DNA from: Candidatus Omnitrophota bacterium
Lineage (GTDB): Bacteria; Omnitrophota; Gorgyraeia; Aquiviventales; Aquiviventaceae
NCBI GenBank assembly: GCA_020057015.1
Contig: JAGVGS010000126.1
Span: 1 to 42,241 of the forward strand
DNA length: 42,241 nucleotides
Reading direction: 5' to 3'
This document shows positions 8,139-17,572 of the stretch, piece by piece. A program made the translations under genes and the position numbers. Position 1 is the first letter of the stretch, and each line of letters starts with the position of its first letter. Below the pieces are notes generated by a model. It saw only the letters and a program-made list of their open reading frames with translations. It had not been told where the DNA came from and did not search any database.

Positions 8139-8884
8139 CAGCAGCTCACCATGTAGTACATGCCATTACTGTGACCTCGAACGTCCTTCTCCGGGCACGA
8201 CGTCACAAACGTCCCGCCGCCGGATTCAATCATTGGTTTAAAAATGCCCTCCGACGAACCGTGACTGTTCTCCTGCATGACGACATGGCCGCCCGGCTTC
8301 ATGAACTTCCGAATCGAGGCGTAGAATCTTCGATGGATCCGCCAATCAGGATCAAATGCCCTAATATTGGTATCCGAAGCGTCGCGCGGCAGGAAGTGCG
8401 GCGGATTGCTGACCACCAGGTTCCACTGCTCCTCGACCGGAATCCCATCGAGCACATCCGACTGGTAGATGTTCACCAATGATTCGATGCCATTATAGGC
8501 TGCCGTCCGGCGCGCCATCTTCACCGCCACCGGATTAATATCGGCCAGCGTGAGCCGTTCGCAGAACCCGTTCGCTAGCAGCGAATAGCCAATGTAGCCT
8601 GGTCCAGCGCAGAATTCGAAGATCCGGTCGCATCGCGTAAAACCGAGCGTCACGAGCGCGCGCAGGTAATCCGCACCGACGGTAATACCTTCGCCGTGCA
8701 GTTTTGGCGTATCGAAGACGACGACGCCATTATACATCACGGCTCGCTCCGGCAGTGTGACGCAGCCCACGGTTCGCAGCATGCGCCGCTGAGCCTTGCG
8801 TGCCAACACTCGAGCCAACATATGGGCCGGGTATCGTTCGATAATCCGGAAATCGATACTCTTGTCTACGTACACTCTACTCAT
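8135..8884 (-). CDS. Class I methyltransferase, small-domain (HemK/RsmC-like) type
   Basis: 249 residues. The SAM-binding motif is FEFCAGPGYIGY (residues 89-100), then LTLADINPVAV (112-121) as motif II and VVSNPPHF (157-164) carrying the NPP tetrad typical of the MTS/HemK-like group, which methylates nitrogen of Gln side chains or nucleobases. An acidic motif-I residue is replaced by C-A. The ATG overlaps the stop of the adenylating enzyme by four bases and its own stop overlaps the next start, so it is translationally coupled in the middle of a glycan operon. That context suggests an N-methyl decoration of an amide or amino sugar rather than a housekeeping release-factor role, but this is inference. 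Confidence 0.82.
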   Translation of the reverse strand: MSRVYVDKSIDFRIIERYPAHMLARVLARKAQRRMLRTVGCVTLPERAVMYNGVVVFDTPKLHGEGITVGADYLRALVTLGFTRCDRIFEFCAGPGYIGYSLLANGFCERLTLADINPVAVKMARRTAAYNGIESLVNIYQSDVLDGIPVEEQWNLVVSNPPHFLPRDASDTNIRAFDPDWRIHRRFYASIRKFMKPGGHVVMQENSHGSSEGIFKPMIESGGGTFVTSCPEKDVRGHSNGMYYMVSCW

Positions 8885-10314
8885 CGATGCGGCCCACCCC
8901 CATTGTCCTCATCTTCATCTCCGCGACGTATCGCAGCCACCGTCGCTTGCCGTTCATGTTCGCCAAGCCGACAAATGGTGTAGCGGTATTTTCCGGATGC
9001 CGAAAGTGGAATCGCATCAACCAGACAAACATCGACGCGACAATCCGGCCCCATGACTCGAAGTACCGCTTCTGATAATTCTCGCAACTGGGTTTCGCTC
9101 GGACGTGACCCGCGCGGGACAAGCTTGAGCTCAACCCGATCGATCGCCTCTTGCACCAGTTGGGTCTTCGCGACCCACCCCTTATTCAGCACGACTCCAA
9201 GAAAATGGATAAAATATTCGGCCGGTATGACGGTACCATCGCTGCGGCGGAAACAATCCATCGAGCGGCCGGTCACATGATCAAGCAGCGCGAGCCCACG
9301 GCCGCAACTGCACGTTTGTGGGCTGAGCACGCCGCGGTCGCCGATTCGATAGCGGATTAACGGCATGGCAAAATTCGCCAGCGAGGTGACGACGATCTCT
9401 CCTTCCATCCCTGGAGGACACGGCGCACCGTCGTCATCAAGCACCTCCACGATCATGGTTTCCATGTTAATGTGTAGCCCCTCATGCTGTCCGCACTCCG
9501 TCGCAATGCAGGACACCTCGCGCGAACCATACTGATCAAAAACCGGACAGCCAAACGTGCGTTCGATCTGCGCCCGAATGGCCGGATAGAGCGTGCCGGA
9601 AGTGCTGACCACCGCGCGCTGTGGCGGCAGCGATACACCGGCCTGCTGGGCATAGCGAGCCAACTCGTAGACCGCGTGCGCATAGCCGTAAAGCACCGCG
9701 GGGCCGGCGCGGCGAATCGCCTGGATATAGGCCTGCATCCGCTGCGGCGTAAGCCGGAAGGCGTTGAGCGTCACGCGATTGTTGATCCACCCCGTCAGCG
9801 TGCCTTTCCAGCCTATGCTGCCGTGCAGGATGTCGCGCTCCGAACCCCATACCCTGATCAAGCGCTCGCCCGGCCTCCAACCGCTCCATTCAAACTCTAC
9901 GAGCTTCTTGGCTTCGGAATGGATCCGATAATGCGCATCCTGGATCACGGTGACCGGTTCGCCCGTCGATCCACCTGAACGGTTGGTATACCATCGGCGC
10001 AACGCCAGGTCGTCGGACTTCAGCTCCTCGAACTGCTCACTAAGAATCGCTTTGGTCAGCACCGGCAGCTTGTTCAGTCTGACGTCCTCCGGACTGTGGG
10101 CTCCGGAGGCTTCAAACTGCCGCCGATAGTAGGGAACATGGTGCCAGCAGTGCTCGAATAGGGCCCGAAGCCGCTCATGCTGGTACGCTTCCAGGACATC
10201 CTGCGGCTGCCACTGCATCCTCCGGTAAACAGCAGCCTGTCGATCAATGACCGGATACGGTGTCCGAAGTCGGCGTGCGGTGAGCGCTATACGTGAGCGC
10301 ACCCATTCAGTCAT
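8881..10314 (-). CDS. PaaK/CapK-like adenylate-forming enzyme (phenylacetate-CoA ligase superfamily)
   Basis: 477 residues. The phosphate-binding loop NRSGGSTGEP (residues 111-120) and the adenine motif FDQYGSREVSCIATEC place it in the phenylacetate-CoA ligase/CapK branch of adenylate-forming enzymes, with a C-terminal swivelling domain. Members in capsule clusters are thought to activate a carboxylate for transfer to a sugar or amine. It sits between an AsnB-type amidotransferase (stop 8 bases upstream) and a small methyltransferase (ATGA overlap downstream). The three genes could make, activate and methylate an amide-linked substituent on the glycan. The carboxylate substrate is unknown. 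Confidence 0.88.
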   Translation of the reverse strand: MTEWVRSRIALTARRLRTPYPVIDRQAAVYRRMQWQPQDVLEAYQHERLRALFEHCWHHVPYYRRQFEASGAHSPEDVRLNKLPVLTKAILSEQFEELKSDDLALRRWYTNRSGGSTGEPVTVIQDAHYRIHSEAKKLVEFEWSGWRPGERLIRVWGSERDILHGSIGWKGTLTGWINNRVTLNAFRLTPQRMQAYIQAIRRAGPAVLYGYAHAVYELARYAQQAGVSLPPQRAVVSTSGTLYPAIRAQIERTFGCPVFDQYGSREVSCIATECGQHEGLHINMETMIVEVLDDDGAPCPPGMEGEIVVTSLANFAMPLIRYRIGDRGVLSPQTCSCGRGLALLDHVTGRSMDCFRRSDGTVIPAEYFIHFLGVVLNKGWVAKTQLVQEAIDRVELKLVPRGSRPSETQLRELSEAVLRVMGPDCRVDVCLVDAIPLSASGKYRYTICRLGEHERQATVAAIRRGDEDEDNGGGPHR

Positions 10315-10322
10315 GGGATTGG

Positions 10323-12263
10323 TTACCGTCTGACCGTCTCAGCTAAGCCGATGCGGGATGTTTCCATCTGCGCCATCGGCTGGTACAACATCGTCCGCAT
10401 CCACACTCCCAGTGCGGTCATAATCCATCGCAGGCGTGTGCGGCTCTCCGAGACATCGCTGTGGTCAGTCAGCAAACGGTCAAGCTCAGCGTGATCGAAC
10501 AATCCCGAGGCTCGCAGCACATCCCAGGCTGGTTCCATCACACCTCGAAATGCTCCAGATGCAAACCACTCCTGCAGCGGCAGCCCGAACCCGCTCTTGG
10601 CCCGATACGCCAGCGCCGACCCGAACCGTCGAGCCGCCAGCCGCTTGAGAATGACCTTCGTTCCCAGCCTCGTCCATCCGGTCAACGCCGCTCCTGAATC
10701 AATTTTGAGCCGCGTGGGCAGCGTCTTCGCAAACTCCACCACGCGGTGATCCAAAAACGGCACGCGGTTCTCGATACTGCGCGCCATCGACATGCGGTCC
10801 TGTCGCATGAGCGCATCGACCAGGAACGTGCGTTGCTCGTAGGTTATCAATCGCTCGAGCGGATCAGACTCCGACGCCGACTCCCACAAGGCCCGGCGCG
10901 TTTCCAAGGCCTTCGGCATGGAGAATGCCGGATAGAGCCGGCTGACCTGTTCGGGATCACCAAATGCCGAGAGCCCGATCAGCATGCCATCGTGGTCTCT
11001 GAACGGTGCCAGCCGCGGTCGCAAACGGCGCCAAATCGCCGTTCCACCAGGATACCGTCCTAATTGAATAAGCCGCGCGGCCGTCGCGAACCGTTGGTAG
11101 CCGCCAAAGACTTCGTCGGCGCCTTCACCGCTGAGCAGCACCGTCACGTAGCTTCTGGCCAGACCGGACAAGCGCAAGATGCCGAGGCTGTTCGGATGGT
11201 TCAACGGCAGGTCATGATGCCACGTCGCGTCCTCAAACATCTCGGCCGAGCATGCAGCATCCAGAACCGTTTTATGCCCAACCAGACCCAGCGCCGTTGT
11301 AACCATATCGATCTGCGGCTCTTCGCTGTATGTAGCTTCGCGAAAGATCACCGAGATGGCATCGAACAAACCGGGATGCTCGCGCACCGCCCACGCGCTG
11401 ATCAGCGATGAATCGATTCCCCCGGAGAGCTGACAGCCAACCTTGACATCGCTGATAAGTTGATAACGAATGCTCGAGCGCATGAGCGACTCCAGCGCCA
11501 CCTCATTCTCCGCCGGGCCACGCGACAATGGGGCATAGGACGGAATCTGCCAATATCGGATCGTTCGGATCTGACCGTCCTGTATGGTCATATGCGTTCC
11601 TGGTTCAACAGCGCGCACGCCAGCCCACAACGATTCGGGTTCCGCCACATAGCGAAAAAGTAAATATTCACTTAACCGATCGACATTGAGCGCCCGCGTG
11701 AAGGATGGGTGACATAAGAATGCTTTAATCTCGCTCGCATAGAGCACCACCCTGCCTCGGACATAATAATACAAAGGCTTGATTCCTAGGCGGTCACGCG
11801 CCAGCCAAACCGCGCCAGTCTGTGCGTCGAGCACAGCAATGGCAAACATGCCGTTAAGCTTCGAAAGCATAGCTGGCCCTTCCCGTTCATACAACACCAG
11901 GGCCACTTCCGTGTCGGACTGGCTCTGAAAACATATCCCCTCGTTGATCAGCGATGCCCGCAGTTCGCGGTAATTATAAATCTCGCCATTGAGCATCATG
12001 GCGAATCGCCCTGACGAACTGATCATCGGTTGCCGGCCGTGCTCTGACAAGTCCAGAATACTGAGTCGACGAAAGCCCATCGCCGCAGGATATCGATCCG
12101 CCACCTCACCGTTTGATGGCCAGCCAATGAATGCCTTCGCATCGGGCTGGAGGAAGACAAATCCTTCATCATCCGGCCCTCGATGGGTGAGCGCCCTCGT
12201 CATCGTAGCCAACACGTCTGGCCGCACGCCTCCGTTATCCAACACTCCGACCAGTCCGCACAT
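10323..12263 (-). CDS. asnB: AsnB-type glutamine-hydrolysing amidotransferase (asparagine synthase family)
   Basis: 646 residues. Cys2 (MCGLVGVLDN) is the N-terminal nucleophile of a glutaminase domain that continues through MLNGEIYNYREL (90-101) and the LARDRLGIKPLYY stretch (155-166). The synthetase domain carries the PP-loop CQLSGGIDSSL (277-287) and LLSGEGADEVFGGY. The family adenylates a carboxylate and transfers ammonia from glutamine. In O-antigen clusters relatives such as WbpS amidate uronic acids. Given UDP-sugar 6-dehydrogenases in the same locus, amidation of a sugar uronate or of a nonulosonate carboxylate is as plausible as asparagine synthesis. It starts three bases after the ABC transporter stop. 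Confidence 0.93.
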   Translation of the reverse strand: MCGLVGVLDNGGVRPDVLATMTRALTHRGPDDEGFVFLQPDAKAFIGWPSNGEVADRYPAAMGFRRLSILDLSEHGRQPMISSSGRFAMMLNGEIYNYRELRASLINEGICFQSQSDTEVALVLYEREGPAMLSKLNGMFAIAVLDAQTGAVWLARDRLGIKPLYYYVRGRVVLYASEIKAFLCHPSFTRALNVDRLSEYLLFRYVAEPESLWAGVRAVEPGTHMTIQDGQIRTIRYWQIPSYAPLSRGPAENEVALESLMRSSIRYQLISDVKVGCQLSGGIDSSLISAWAVREHPGLFDAISVIFREATYSEEPQIDMVTTALGLVGHKTVLDAACSAEMFEDATWHHDLPLNHPNSLGILRLSGLARSYVTVLLSGEGADEVFGGYQRFATAARLIQLGRYPGGTAIWRRLRPRLAPFRDHDGMLIGLSAFGDPEQVSRLYPAFSMPKALETRRALWESASESDPLERLITYEQRTFLVDALMRQDRMSMARSIENRVPFLDHRVVEFAKTLPTRLKIDSGAALTGWTRLGTKVILKRLAARRFGSALAYRAKSGFGLPLQEWFASGAFRGVMEPAWDVLRASGLFDHAELDRLLTDHSDVSESRTRLRWIMTALGVWMRTMLYQPMAQMETSRIGLAETVRR

Positions 12264-12266
12264 CGT

Positions 12267-14090
12267 TCACACGTCCTTCGCCGCTGAAGCGTCCGCCGTC
12301 TCGCGACCCATTTGCTGATACCGCGACAACTGCGCGAACCGGGAATCTGGGCTGGCAAGCAGCTGCTCGTATGTGCCTTCCTCAATAATCCGACCCTTGC
12401 TAAGAACGTACAGATAATCACATGTCCTAATTGTGGAAAGTCGATGCGCCACCACCACAAGCGTCATGCGACCCCGCAGGCGCTCAAACTGTTGCTGCAA
12501 TCTGGCTTCGGTATCATAATCAAGCGCACTCGTCGCCTCATCAAGGATCAATAACTCCGGTGTTCTGAACAGCTCACGCGCGATGGCCAACCGTTGCCGT
12601 TGTCCGCCGGAGAGCTTCACCCCACGATCTCCCACTGGCGCATTGAGCTGAAGGGAATGGGTCTGCAATACATCCTCTAGCAGCGATGCGGCCACGGCCA
12701 TATCAAGCCTTTTCCGGCACTCGGCATCCCGCGTCTCATCGCAGGCCCACAGCGTGATGTTCCTTGCCAGGGTGTCTTGGAACACAACATTGTCTTGCGC
12801 CACGAATCCGATGCGACGCCGCCAGATCGGTAAGTTCAGCTCGCTATACGGCATACCGTCGAGCAAGACCTGGCCCGCACTTGGCCGGCGCACGCCAGTG
12901 ATCAAGTCGAGCAGTGTCGACTTCCCTGACCCAGACTCCCCGACGATCGCGACGATCTGCCCTTTCGGAATCCTCAGACTCACGCGATCGAGGATCGTGG
13001 TGCCGTCCAATGCCACAGACACACCCTGCAGAGTAATCGCATCACGAAACGAACCGGGCTCGCGATGACCAAGCGGCTCCGTGTGCGCCTGGGCATCCCG
13101 CAGCGTCTCATCAAACATCCGGATACTGCCAGTGCTCCCGCAAAAGGTCTGCCACCCGTTCTGCACTGCCAGCAGCTTTTGCAGGATGCGATAAAAAATG
13201 AGCAGCGTCACCAACAGCTCTGCCATCGGGCGGTGAAGCACCGCCACCTGGTAGACCAGCAGCCCCATCACGATCATGCCTGCGATCGGTTCGCTGAACG
13301 CTCGCAACAGCCCGGCCAAGCTGCTCAGCCGAAACTGATACCCGGCCAGGCGTTCGATGCGCTGCTCCAGCGCGGCCTGGACTGCCGGCATGGTATGCGT
13401 CGCCCTGAGGTATTTGAAGAAATGGAAGAACTGGATGAGCTGCTGCTGGAAGACTGCGTTGCCCTCGGACGTAAGCTGCGAAAACCGTCTCGATATGTCA
13501 GCCAGCCACCGCATGGCCACCGCCAACAGCGCTCCTGCCGCCGCTGCGATCAGCCAGAGCCTCCAATCGAGCACCACCGAGGCCATAACGTACACGCTCA
13601 AGTACAGAAGCCCTGACATGATCCCGGTGAACTGGCCGAACGCGCTAACCGTTACCTCAATTTCCCGTGTCATGACATTGCTGAGGTAGCCTGTGTCGCG
13701 TTCAATCGAATGTTGGTAATCGATCGACGCGTAGGCCACCATCAAGCGCCGCCGCAACTCCCGCAGCAGCCGAGCCATCAGATAGCCGTTCAGGATTTCC
13801 TGCACGCATTTGACGGCGGCTACAGCGCTCAACATCCCGAGAATGAACCACGCGATGCCGGTCAGTGTCGTGCCGACCCCAAGCCGATCGAGCAGGCTGT
13901 ACAACAACCGGCTCAGCATGGAGCCCGTGGCACCTTGCCCACCCGCCATTTGATCAAGAAATGGAAGGAATAGAGTGATGCCGATACCTTCACACAGTCC
14001 GCCAACTGTCGCGATCACAATGAACAGCGGCAGCAGTCGACCGGTGTAGCGGTAAAACACTCGCAGGTATCTCACAAACGATGAAATCAT
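12267..14090 (-). CDS. ABC exporter, fused permease-ATPase (PglK/MsbA-like glycolipid flippase candidate)
   Basis: 607 residues: an N-terminal membrane domain (about 1-310) with several hydrophobic segments, beginning LLPLFIVIATVGGLCEGIG at about 19-37, and a C-terminal ATPase with Walker A VGESGSGKSTLL (383-394), Q-loop, signature LSGGQRQRLAIAREL and Walker B LLILDEATSALD followed by the switch HRLST. Half-transporters of this form include MsbA and PglK, which flip lipid A or lipid-linked oligosaccharides. No Wzx or Wzy membrane protein is visible in the window, so this is the only candidate here for moving the glycan across the inner membrane. The ATG overlaps the upstream stop by four bases. 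Confidence 0.92.
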   Translation of the reverse strand: MISSFVRYLRVFYRYTGRLLPLFIVIATVGGLCEGIGITLFLPFLDQMAGGQGATGSMLSRLLYSLLDRLGVGTTLTGIAWFILGMLSAVAAVKCVQEILNGYLMARLLRELRRRLMVAYASIDYQHSIERDTGYLSNVMTREIEVTVSAFGQFTGIMSGLLYLSVYVMASVVLDWRLWLIAAAAGALLAVAMRWLADISRRFSQLTSEGNAVFQQQLIQFFHFFKYLRATHTMPAVQAALEQRIERLAGYQFRLSSLAGLLRAFSEPIAGMIVMGLLVYQVAVLHRPMAELLVTLLIFYRILQKLLAVQNGWQTFCGSTGSIRMFDETLRDAQAHTEPLGHREPGSFRDAITLQGVSVALDGTTILDRVSLRIPKGQIVAIVGESGSGKSTLLDLITGVRRPSAGQVLLDGMPYSELNLPIWRRRIGFVAQDNVVFQDTLARNITLWACDETRDAECRKRLDMAVAASLLEDVLQTHSLQLNAPVGDRGVKLSGGQRQRLAIARELFRTPELLILDEATSALDYDTEARLQQQFERLRGRMTLVVVAHRLSTIRTCDYLYVLSKGRIIEEGTYEQLLASPDSRFAQLSRYQQMGRETADASAAKDV

Positions 14091-15676
14091 GACCGCCTCT
14101 CGAGCGTCGTCGCGCGTGGCATCTTTCGAATCACTGAGGACACTTCGTCAAGAACTGTCTCCTCACGCAGTTGCGCCGACTCATAATCACCACGCAAGCA
14201 GAACGCCCGGACGAACGCATTGGTCTTGGGCTCATGCGCCCGAGCCTCGAGTTGCTCGCGCAATCCGGACGGATGAGCCGGATCCACGTCGACCCAAACA
14301 CAGCGCTCGCGAATGGCCGCCGCCCCGTGCTCTGTAAAATTCCGCAGCCCGATGTGGAAATAGACGACTGGCTTGTCTGTCGCCATGGCGATACATGATG
14401 CCCCAGAAATGATGTCGAAGACAAACACGTCGGCTTGATCCAGACAGTTCTCCAGCCAGCCGGTCAGCACTCGACCGGTGTTTCTGGAAGCAAGCGCCGG
14501 ATGGCAGCGCTCCTTTGGATGCCGCTTGAGAATAAGGTTGGGAAACGCCTCAAAGAGCGCCTCCTGCCACCTGAAGTAAGCTTGGTCGGCCCACACGTGG
14601 AAGGGTCCATATCGCTGTTGGCCGTAGAACTGACTCGGAACATACATGAACGTCTTGCCTTCTAGATTCCCAAGCGTCTTGATCGGCGCGCCCGTGTGTT
14701 GCGCGCGGATGAAATTCGAATCGCTGCATACATAGCGCGGCGCGTCATAAAGAGGCCTTCGGTATTGGGCGTTATCAGGCACGTGACGGCCAGCTTCACC
14801 GTAACCGATGAACACATTGGGATACGTTCGCTCGCCATAACCAAACACGGGTTCGTCATGGGCGGATTCAATGCCATCTCCATGAGACACGCTCACGACA
14901 GGCACCTGATGGTAGCGTGCGAGGGCTGCCATGAACCGGTACTCGAGTGCCAAGAGCGTCCCGCTCAGCACAACGTCATATCGGAAGGGGCCAGGTAGAC
15001 CGTCGGAGGACCGCGCGAACACGTGCTGGCGCACCAGCTCCGCAGGCGTGCGTGGATCCCCTGGAAGCTCCAGCATATCCCACAGCTTCAGCACGCACAT
15101 CTGCAACTCATTCAACTGCGCATCCCGGTCAGGAATTGGAATCCTGGTTAGTGTGCGATAGTCAGCCCATAACCCCGCTGCCGTGAATCCACGGCTCAAG
15201 AGCTTTGGGCAAACGCCGGGGCCTTTCACCCAAATCCGCTTCGCGCCTCGAAACAAATGGCCTGCCCTGATCATGTCGCCGGTTGAAAGCATGGTCCGTT
15301 TATATTCCGAGAGCTTCCAGCGGATGCCGTGCCGGTCCATCGCCACGCGGAAATCCTTCCGATCTAGCGCGATGCCGTCTAGGAGATCGCGGTAGCTGGT
15401 ATATGGGAAGGAGGTGAGTGCGGGCGGCAGCATATCGGCTGGTGGCGCGTACGGACCTTGGAGCTCGTTCCATAACAAGATGTAACCGGTCAAAATCCGC
15501 ATGAGGTCGTGGAAGAAGATCGCCGTGACGTTGAGGTATGGCGCGGCGTGCGACTCGCACCGTCGAAACGCGTCCAGCAGCGCCTCGTAGGCCACCAGGC
15601 ACTGCGCGTTGTCGCGCTCGATGGAGGCGTTCCCGACGCCCTCGACGGTCTTGGATCCAATTACCACGCGGTCCAT
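14087..15676 (-). CDS. Putative GT-B-like surface-polysaccharide glycosyltransferase
   Basis: About 529 residues, not firmly assignable. Late in the protein ILKRHPKE (KRHP at about 384) and FDIISGASCIAMATDKPVVYF resemble the HP and S-x-x-x-A-x-x-x-x-x-P motifs of Kdo, CDP-glycerol and capsule transferases, and VSVSHGDGIES resembles the MQHG motif of the 714-residue protein at 5994-8138. The longest frame starts with GTG at 15712, overlapping the SDR by 52 bases. I use the ATG at 15676; a GTG at 15667, nine bases after GGAGG, is also possible. It starts inside the last codons of the SDR and overlaps the ABC transporter ATG, so it is co-translated with both. A glycosyltransferase role is likely; the donor is unknown. 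Confidence 0.65.
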   Translation of the reverse strand: MDRVVIGSKTVEGVGNASIERDNAQCLVAYEALLDAFRRCESHAAPYLNVTAIFFHDLMRILTGYILLWNELQGPYAPPADMLPPALTSFPYTSYRDLLDGIALDRKDFRVAMDRHGIRWKLSEYKRTMLSTGDMIRAGHLFRGAKRIWVKGPGVCPKLLSRGFTAAGLWADYRTLTRIPIPDRDAQLNELQMCVLKLWDMLELPGDPRTPAELVRQHVFARSSDGLPGPFRYDVVLSGTLLALEYRFMAALARYHQVPVVSVSHGDGIESAHDEPVFGYGERTYPNVFIGYGEAGRHVPDNAQYRRPLYDAPRYVCSDSNFIRAQHTGAPIKTLGNLEGKTFMYVPSQFYGQQRYGPFHVWADQAYFRWQEALFEAFPNLILKRHPKERCHPALASRNTGRVLTGWLENCLDQADVFVFDIISGASCIAMATDKPVVYFHIGLRNFTEHGAAAIRERCVWVDVDPAHPSGLREQLEARAHEPKTNAFVRAFCLRGDYESAQLREETVLDEVSSVIRKMPRATTLERRS

Positions 15677-16518
15677 CCTCCATCTACGATCATGTTGGTG
15701 CCGGTTACCCACTGCGATGCGTCGGACACGAGGTACAGTACAGCGCTGCCTAAATCATCCACGGTCGCCATGCGCTTGAGCATTGTCCGATAGGTATAGT
15801 TCTCCACGAACTCCGGCGCCTGATTATTGTAGACCCCGCCCGGTGAAAGACAATTGACCCGGATGTTCTTGCCCTGCCAGTACGAGGCCAGATAGCGCGT
15901 GAAGTTGATCAGGCCGCTCTTCGTCGTCGCGTAGGCGATGCTGGAGTTGATCTTGGAATTGCCGTAAATCCGTTGGTCACAGGCCACCACACCGTAGACT
16001 GAGCCGATATTGAGAATGACTCCGCTGCCCTGCTTCACCATCTGACGGCCCACAGCCTGACAACAGAGGAAAGCACCGGTTAGGTTTACGTCCAAGTTGG
16101 CCTGCCATACCTCCAGCGGGAACTCCTCGAACTCGCAAAGGCTGCCACTGAACACTGTCAACTGCTGGGCAGCCGCGTTGTTGATGAGCACGTCGATGCG
16201 GCCGTAGCGCTTGACGACCGACGCCACCGTCTCGGCAACCTGCGGCTTCTTGCTGATATCTACCCCAAAGCCCATCGGCTTGGTCTGGAACCGGTCGCCA
16301 AGGCCGCGCGCCAACGACTCACAGACAGCGGCATCAAGGTCGAAGAGCACGACGTTCGCGCCGACCTCGCTGAGGACCTCGCTGTAATAGCGTCCAAGTC
16401 GTCCGGCTCCGCCCGTCAGGATGACCGTGCGACCCTTCATGTCATACCACCGACGTAATCGTTCCAAGCGATCGGCTGCGTAGGTAGCGACTGCCGTTGG
16501 CAATTCATGCGACGCCAT
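15661..16518 (-). CDS. Short-chain dehydrogenase/reductase (PtmA-like, nonulosonate or sugar modification)
   Basis: 285 residues of a classical SDR. NAD(P) motif TGGAGRLG (35-42), NNAA (113-116), catalytic Ser in NIGSVYG (S173), Y196 and K200 in YATTKSG, and a late LSPGGVYN with C-terminal VDGGWTAW. The ATG at 16518 has AGAAGGAG eight bases upstream and is preferred over the longer start at 16542. It overlaps the Gfo/Idh gene by 14 bases. Pairing of such an SDR with a Gfo/Idh oxidoreductase and NeuA/NeuB recalls the ptm genes of Campylobacter flagellar glycosylation. The analogy is from memory, and the reaction here is unproven. Confidence 0.9.
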   Translation of the reverse strand: MASHELPTAVATYAADRLERLRRWYDMKGRTVILTGGAGRLGRYYSEVLSEVGANVVLFDLDAAVCESLARGLGDRFQTKPMGFGVDISKKPQVAETVASVVKRYGRIDVLINNAAAQQLTVFSGSLCEFEEFPLEVWQANLDVNLTGAFLCCQAVGRQMVKQGSGVILNIGSVYGVVACDQRIYGNSKINSSIAYATTKSGLINFTRYLASYWQGKNIRVNCLSPGGVYNNQAPEFVENYTYRTMLKRMATVDDLGSAVLYLVSDASQWVTGTNMIVDGGWTAW

Positions 16519-17572
16519 GGCGCATACTCCTTCTTGGTTCATGGCTTGGGAGAGGGGGCTCCGGCTGTAAGTGAGTTGCTACGTGCACACGCCGTCCAGT
16601 TGCTGAGGATTTCAGAGCAGCCAACCCAGCCCTCAACACATGGAGGCCGGTGGCGAGATCAGTCAGCGGCAGTTCACGACGCTCCGCCACTCGAATTAGG
16701 TGCCGAAGTTCATCGAGGTAGGTCTGATTGATATCGTAGTTGCATAACACCACAAGATCCTCCCACTCTTTGCGCGCAGGCCGGTAGATGCGGACGCGGT
16801 CTCCGAGCAGCTCCCACTCGATTGTCCCCTCGCGCCCCGCAACCTGGAGACTGCGGCGGTAGGTGCGCTGCACGAAATCGAGCTCAATTTCCGAGAGCAT
16901 GCCGCCGGCATGTTCCAGCACCATCATCGCCACGTCTTCGACGTCGAGGCCGAAGGCCCGGCTGCGCGCGACCGCCGTGACCGAGGCGATCGGCCCAAAC
17001 AGCCAGAACGCGTGGTCGAGCTCATGGATGCTGGTCAGCACCACGCCGCCGCCGAGATCATTGCGCGCCTCGTAGCGCGTCTTGAAATCCGCCCACGCAT
17101 GGCAGGTGGGTAAGTATTCGCCGAACTGCATGCGGCTATACAAGGCCTCGCCGATGTCGCCCCGCTGCAGCGCTTGGCGGATCGCAACCAGGGCAGGATG
17201 GAATCGGAGGTTGTGGCCCAACAGCACCTGCGCTCCGGTTTCCTGCGCGCGCTGCATCAACAACTCAAGCCCGTCTGTTCGATGCGCCAATGGAACCTCA
17301 ACCAGGACCGCCGCGCCGATCTCCACGGCCCGGGTCAGCGGCTCCATATGCAGCGCCGTCGGCGTACCGATGATCACGATGGCCGGGTTGCGAGCGAACG
17401 CTTCGTCAGGATCGGTAATAGTCGTGAACTCATCACCCAGTAGCGTCCGAGGCAGCCGCGCGTTGCGGCGCAACACAGAAATATTCCGGTGGCCCATCGC
17501 GAGGAGATTGCGCACATGCCGCTCACCAATCGAACCTAGCCCAATCACTAAGACTTCCCCATCAAACGGCAT
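16505..17572 (-). CDS. Gfo/Idh/MocA-family oxidoreductase
   Basis: 355 residues. N-terminal Rossmann motif LVIGLGSIGERH (about 8-19), VIIGTPTALH, then VEVPLAHR where the family normally has EKP: the conserved lysine near the nicotinamide is Val here (about residue 93). The substrate half begins with LLGHNLRFHP and carries GGGVVLTSIHELDHAFWLFG-like residues containing the His pair typical of the nonulosonate-associated branch. The ATG at 17572 has GGGAG five bases before it and overlaps the upstream TGA by one base. A TTG three bases earlier gives the longest frame. It probably oxidises or reduces a sugar or sugar acid, but the missing Lys makes normal hydride transfer uncertain. Confidence 0.87.
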   Translation of the reverse strand: MPFDGEVLVIGLGSIGERHVRNLLAMGHRNISVLRRNARLPRTLLGDEFTTITDPDEAFARNPAIVIIGTPTALHMEPLTRAVEIGAAVLVEVPLAHRTDGLELLMQRAQETGAQVLLGHNLRFHPALVAIRQALQRGDIGEALYSRMQFGEYLPTCHAWADFKTRYEARNDLGGGVVLTSIHELDHAFWLFGPIASVTAVARSRAFGLDVEDVAMMVLEHAGGMLSEIELDFVQRTYRRSLQVAGREGTIEWELLGDRVRIYRPARKEWEDLVVLCNYDINQTYLDELRHLIRVAERRELPLTDLATGLHVLRAGLAALKSSATGRRVHVATHLQPEPPLPSHEPRRSMRHGVA

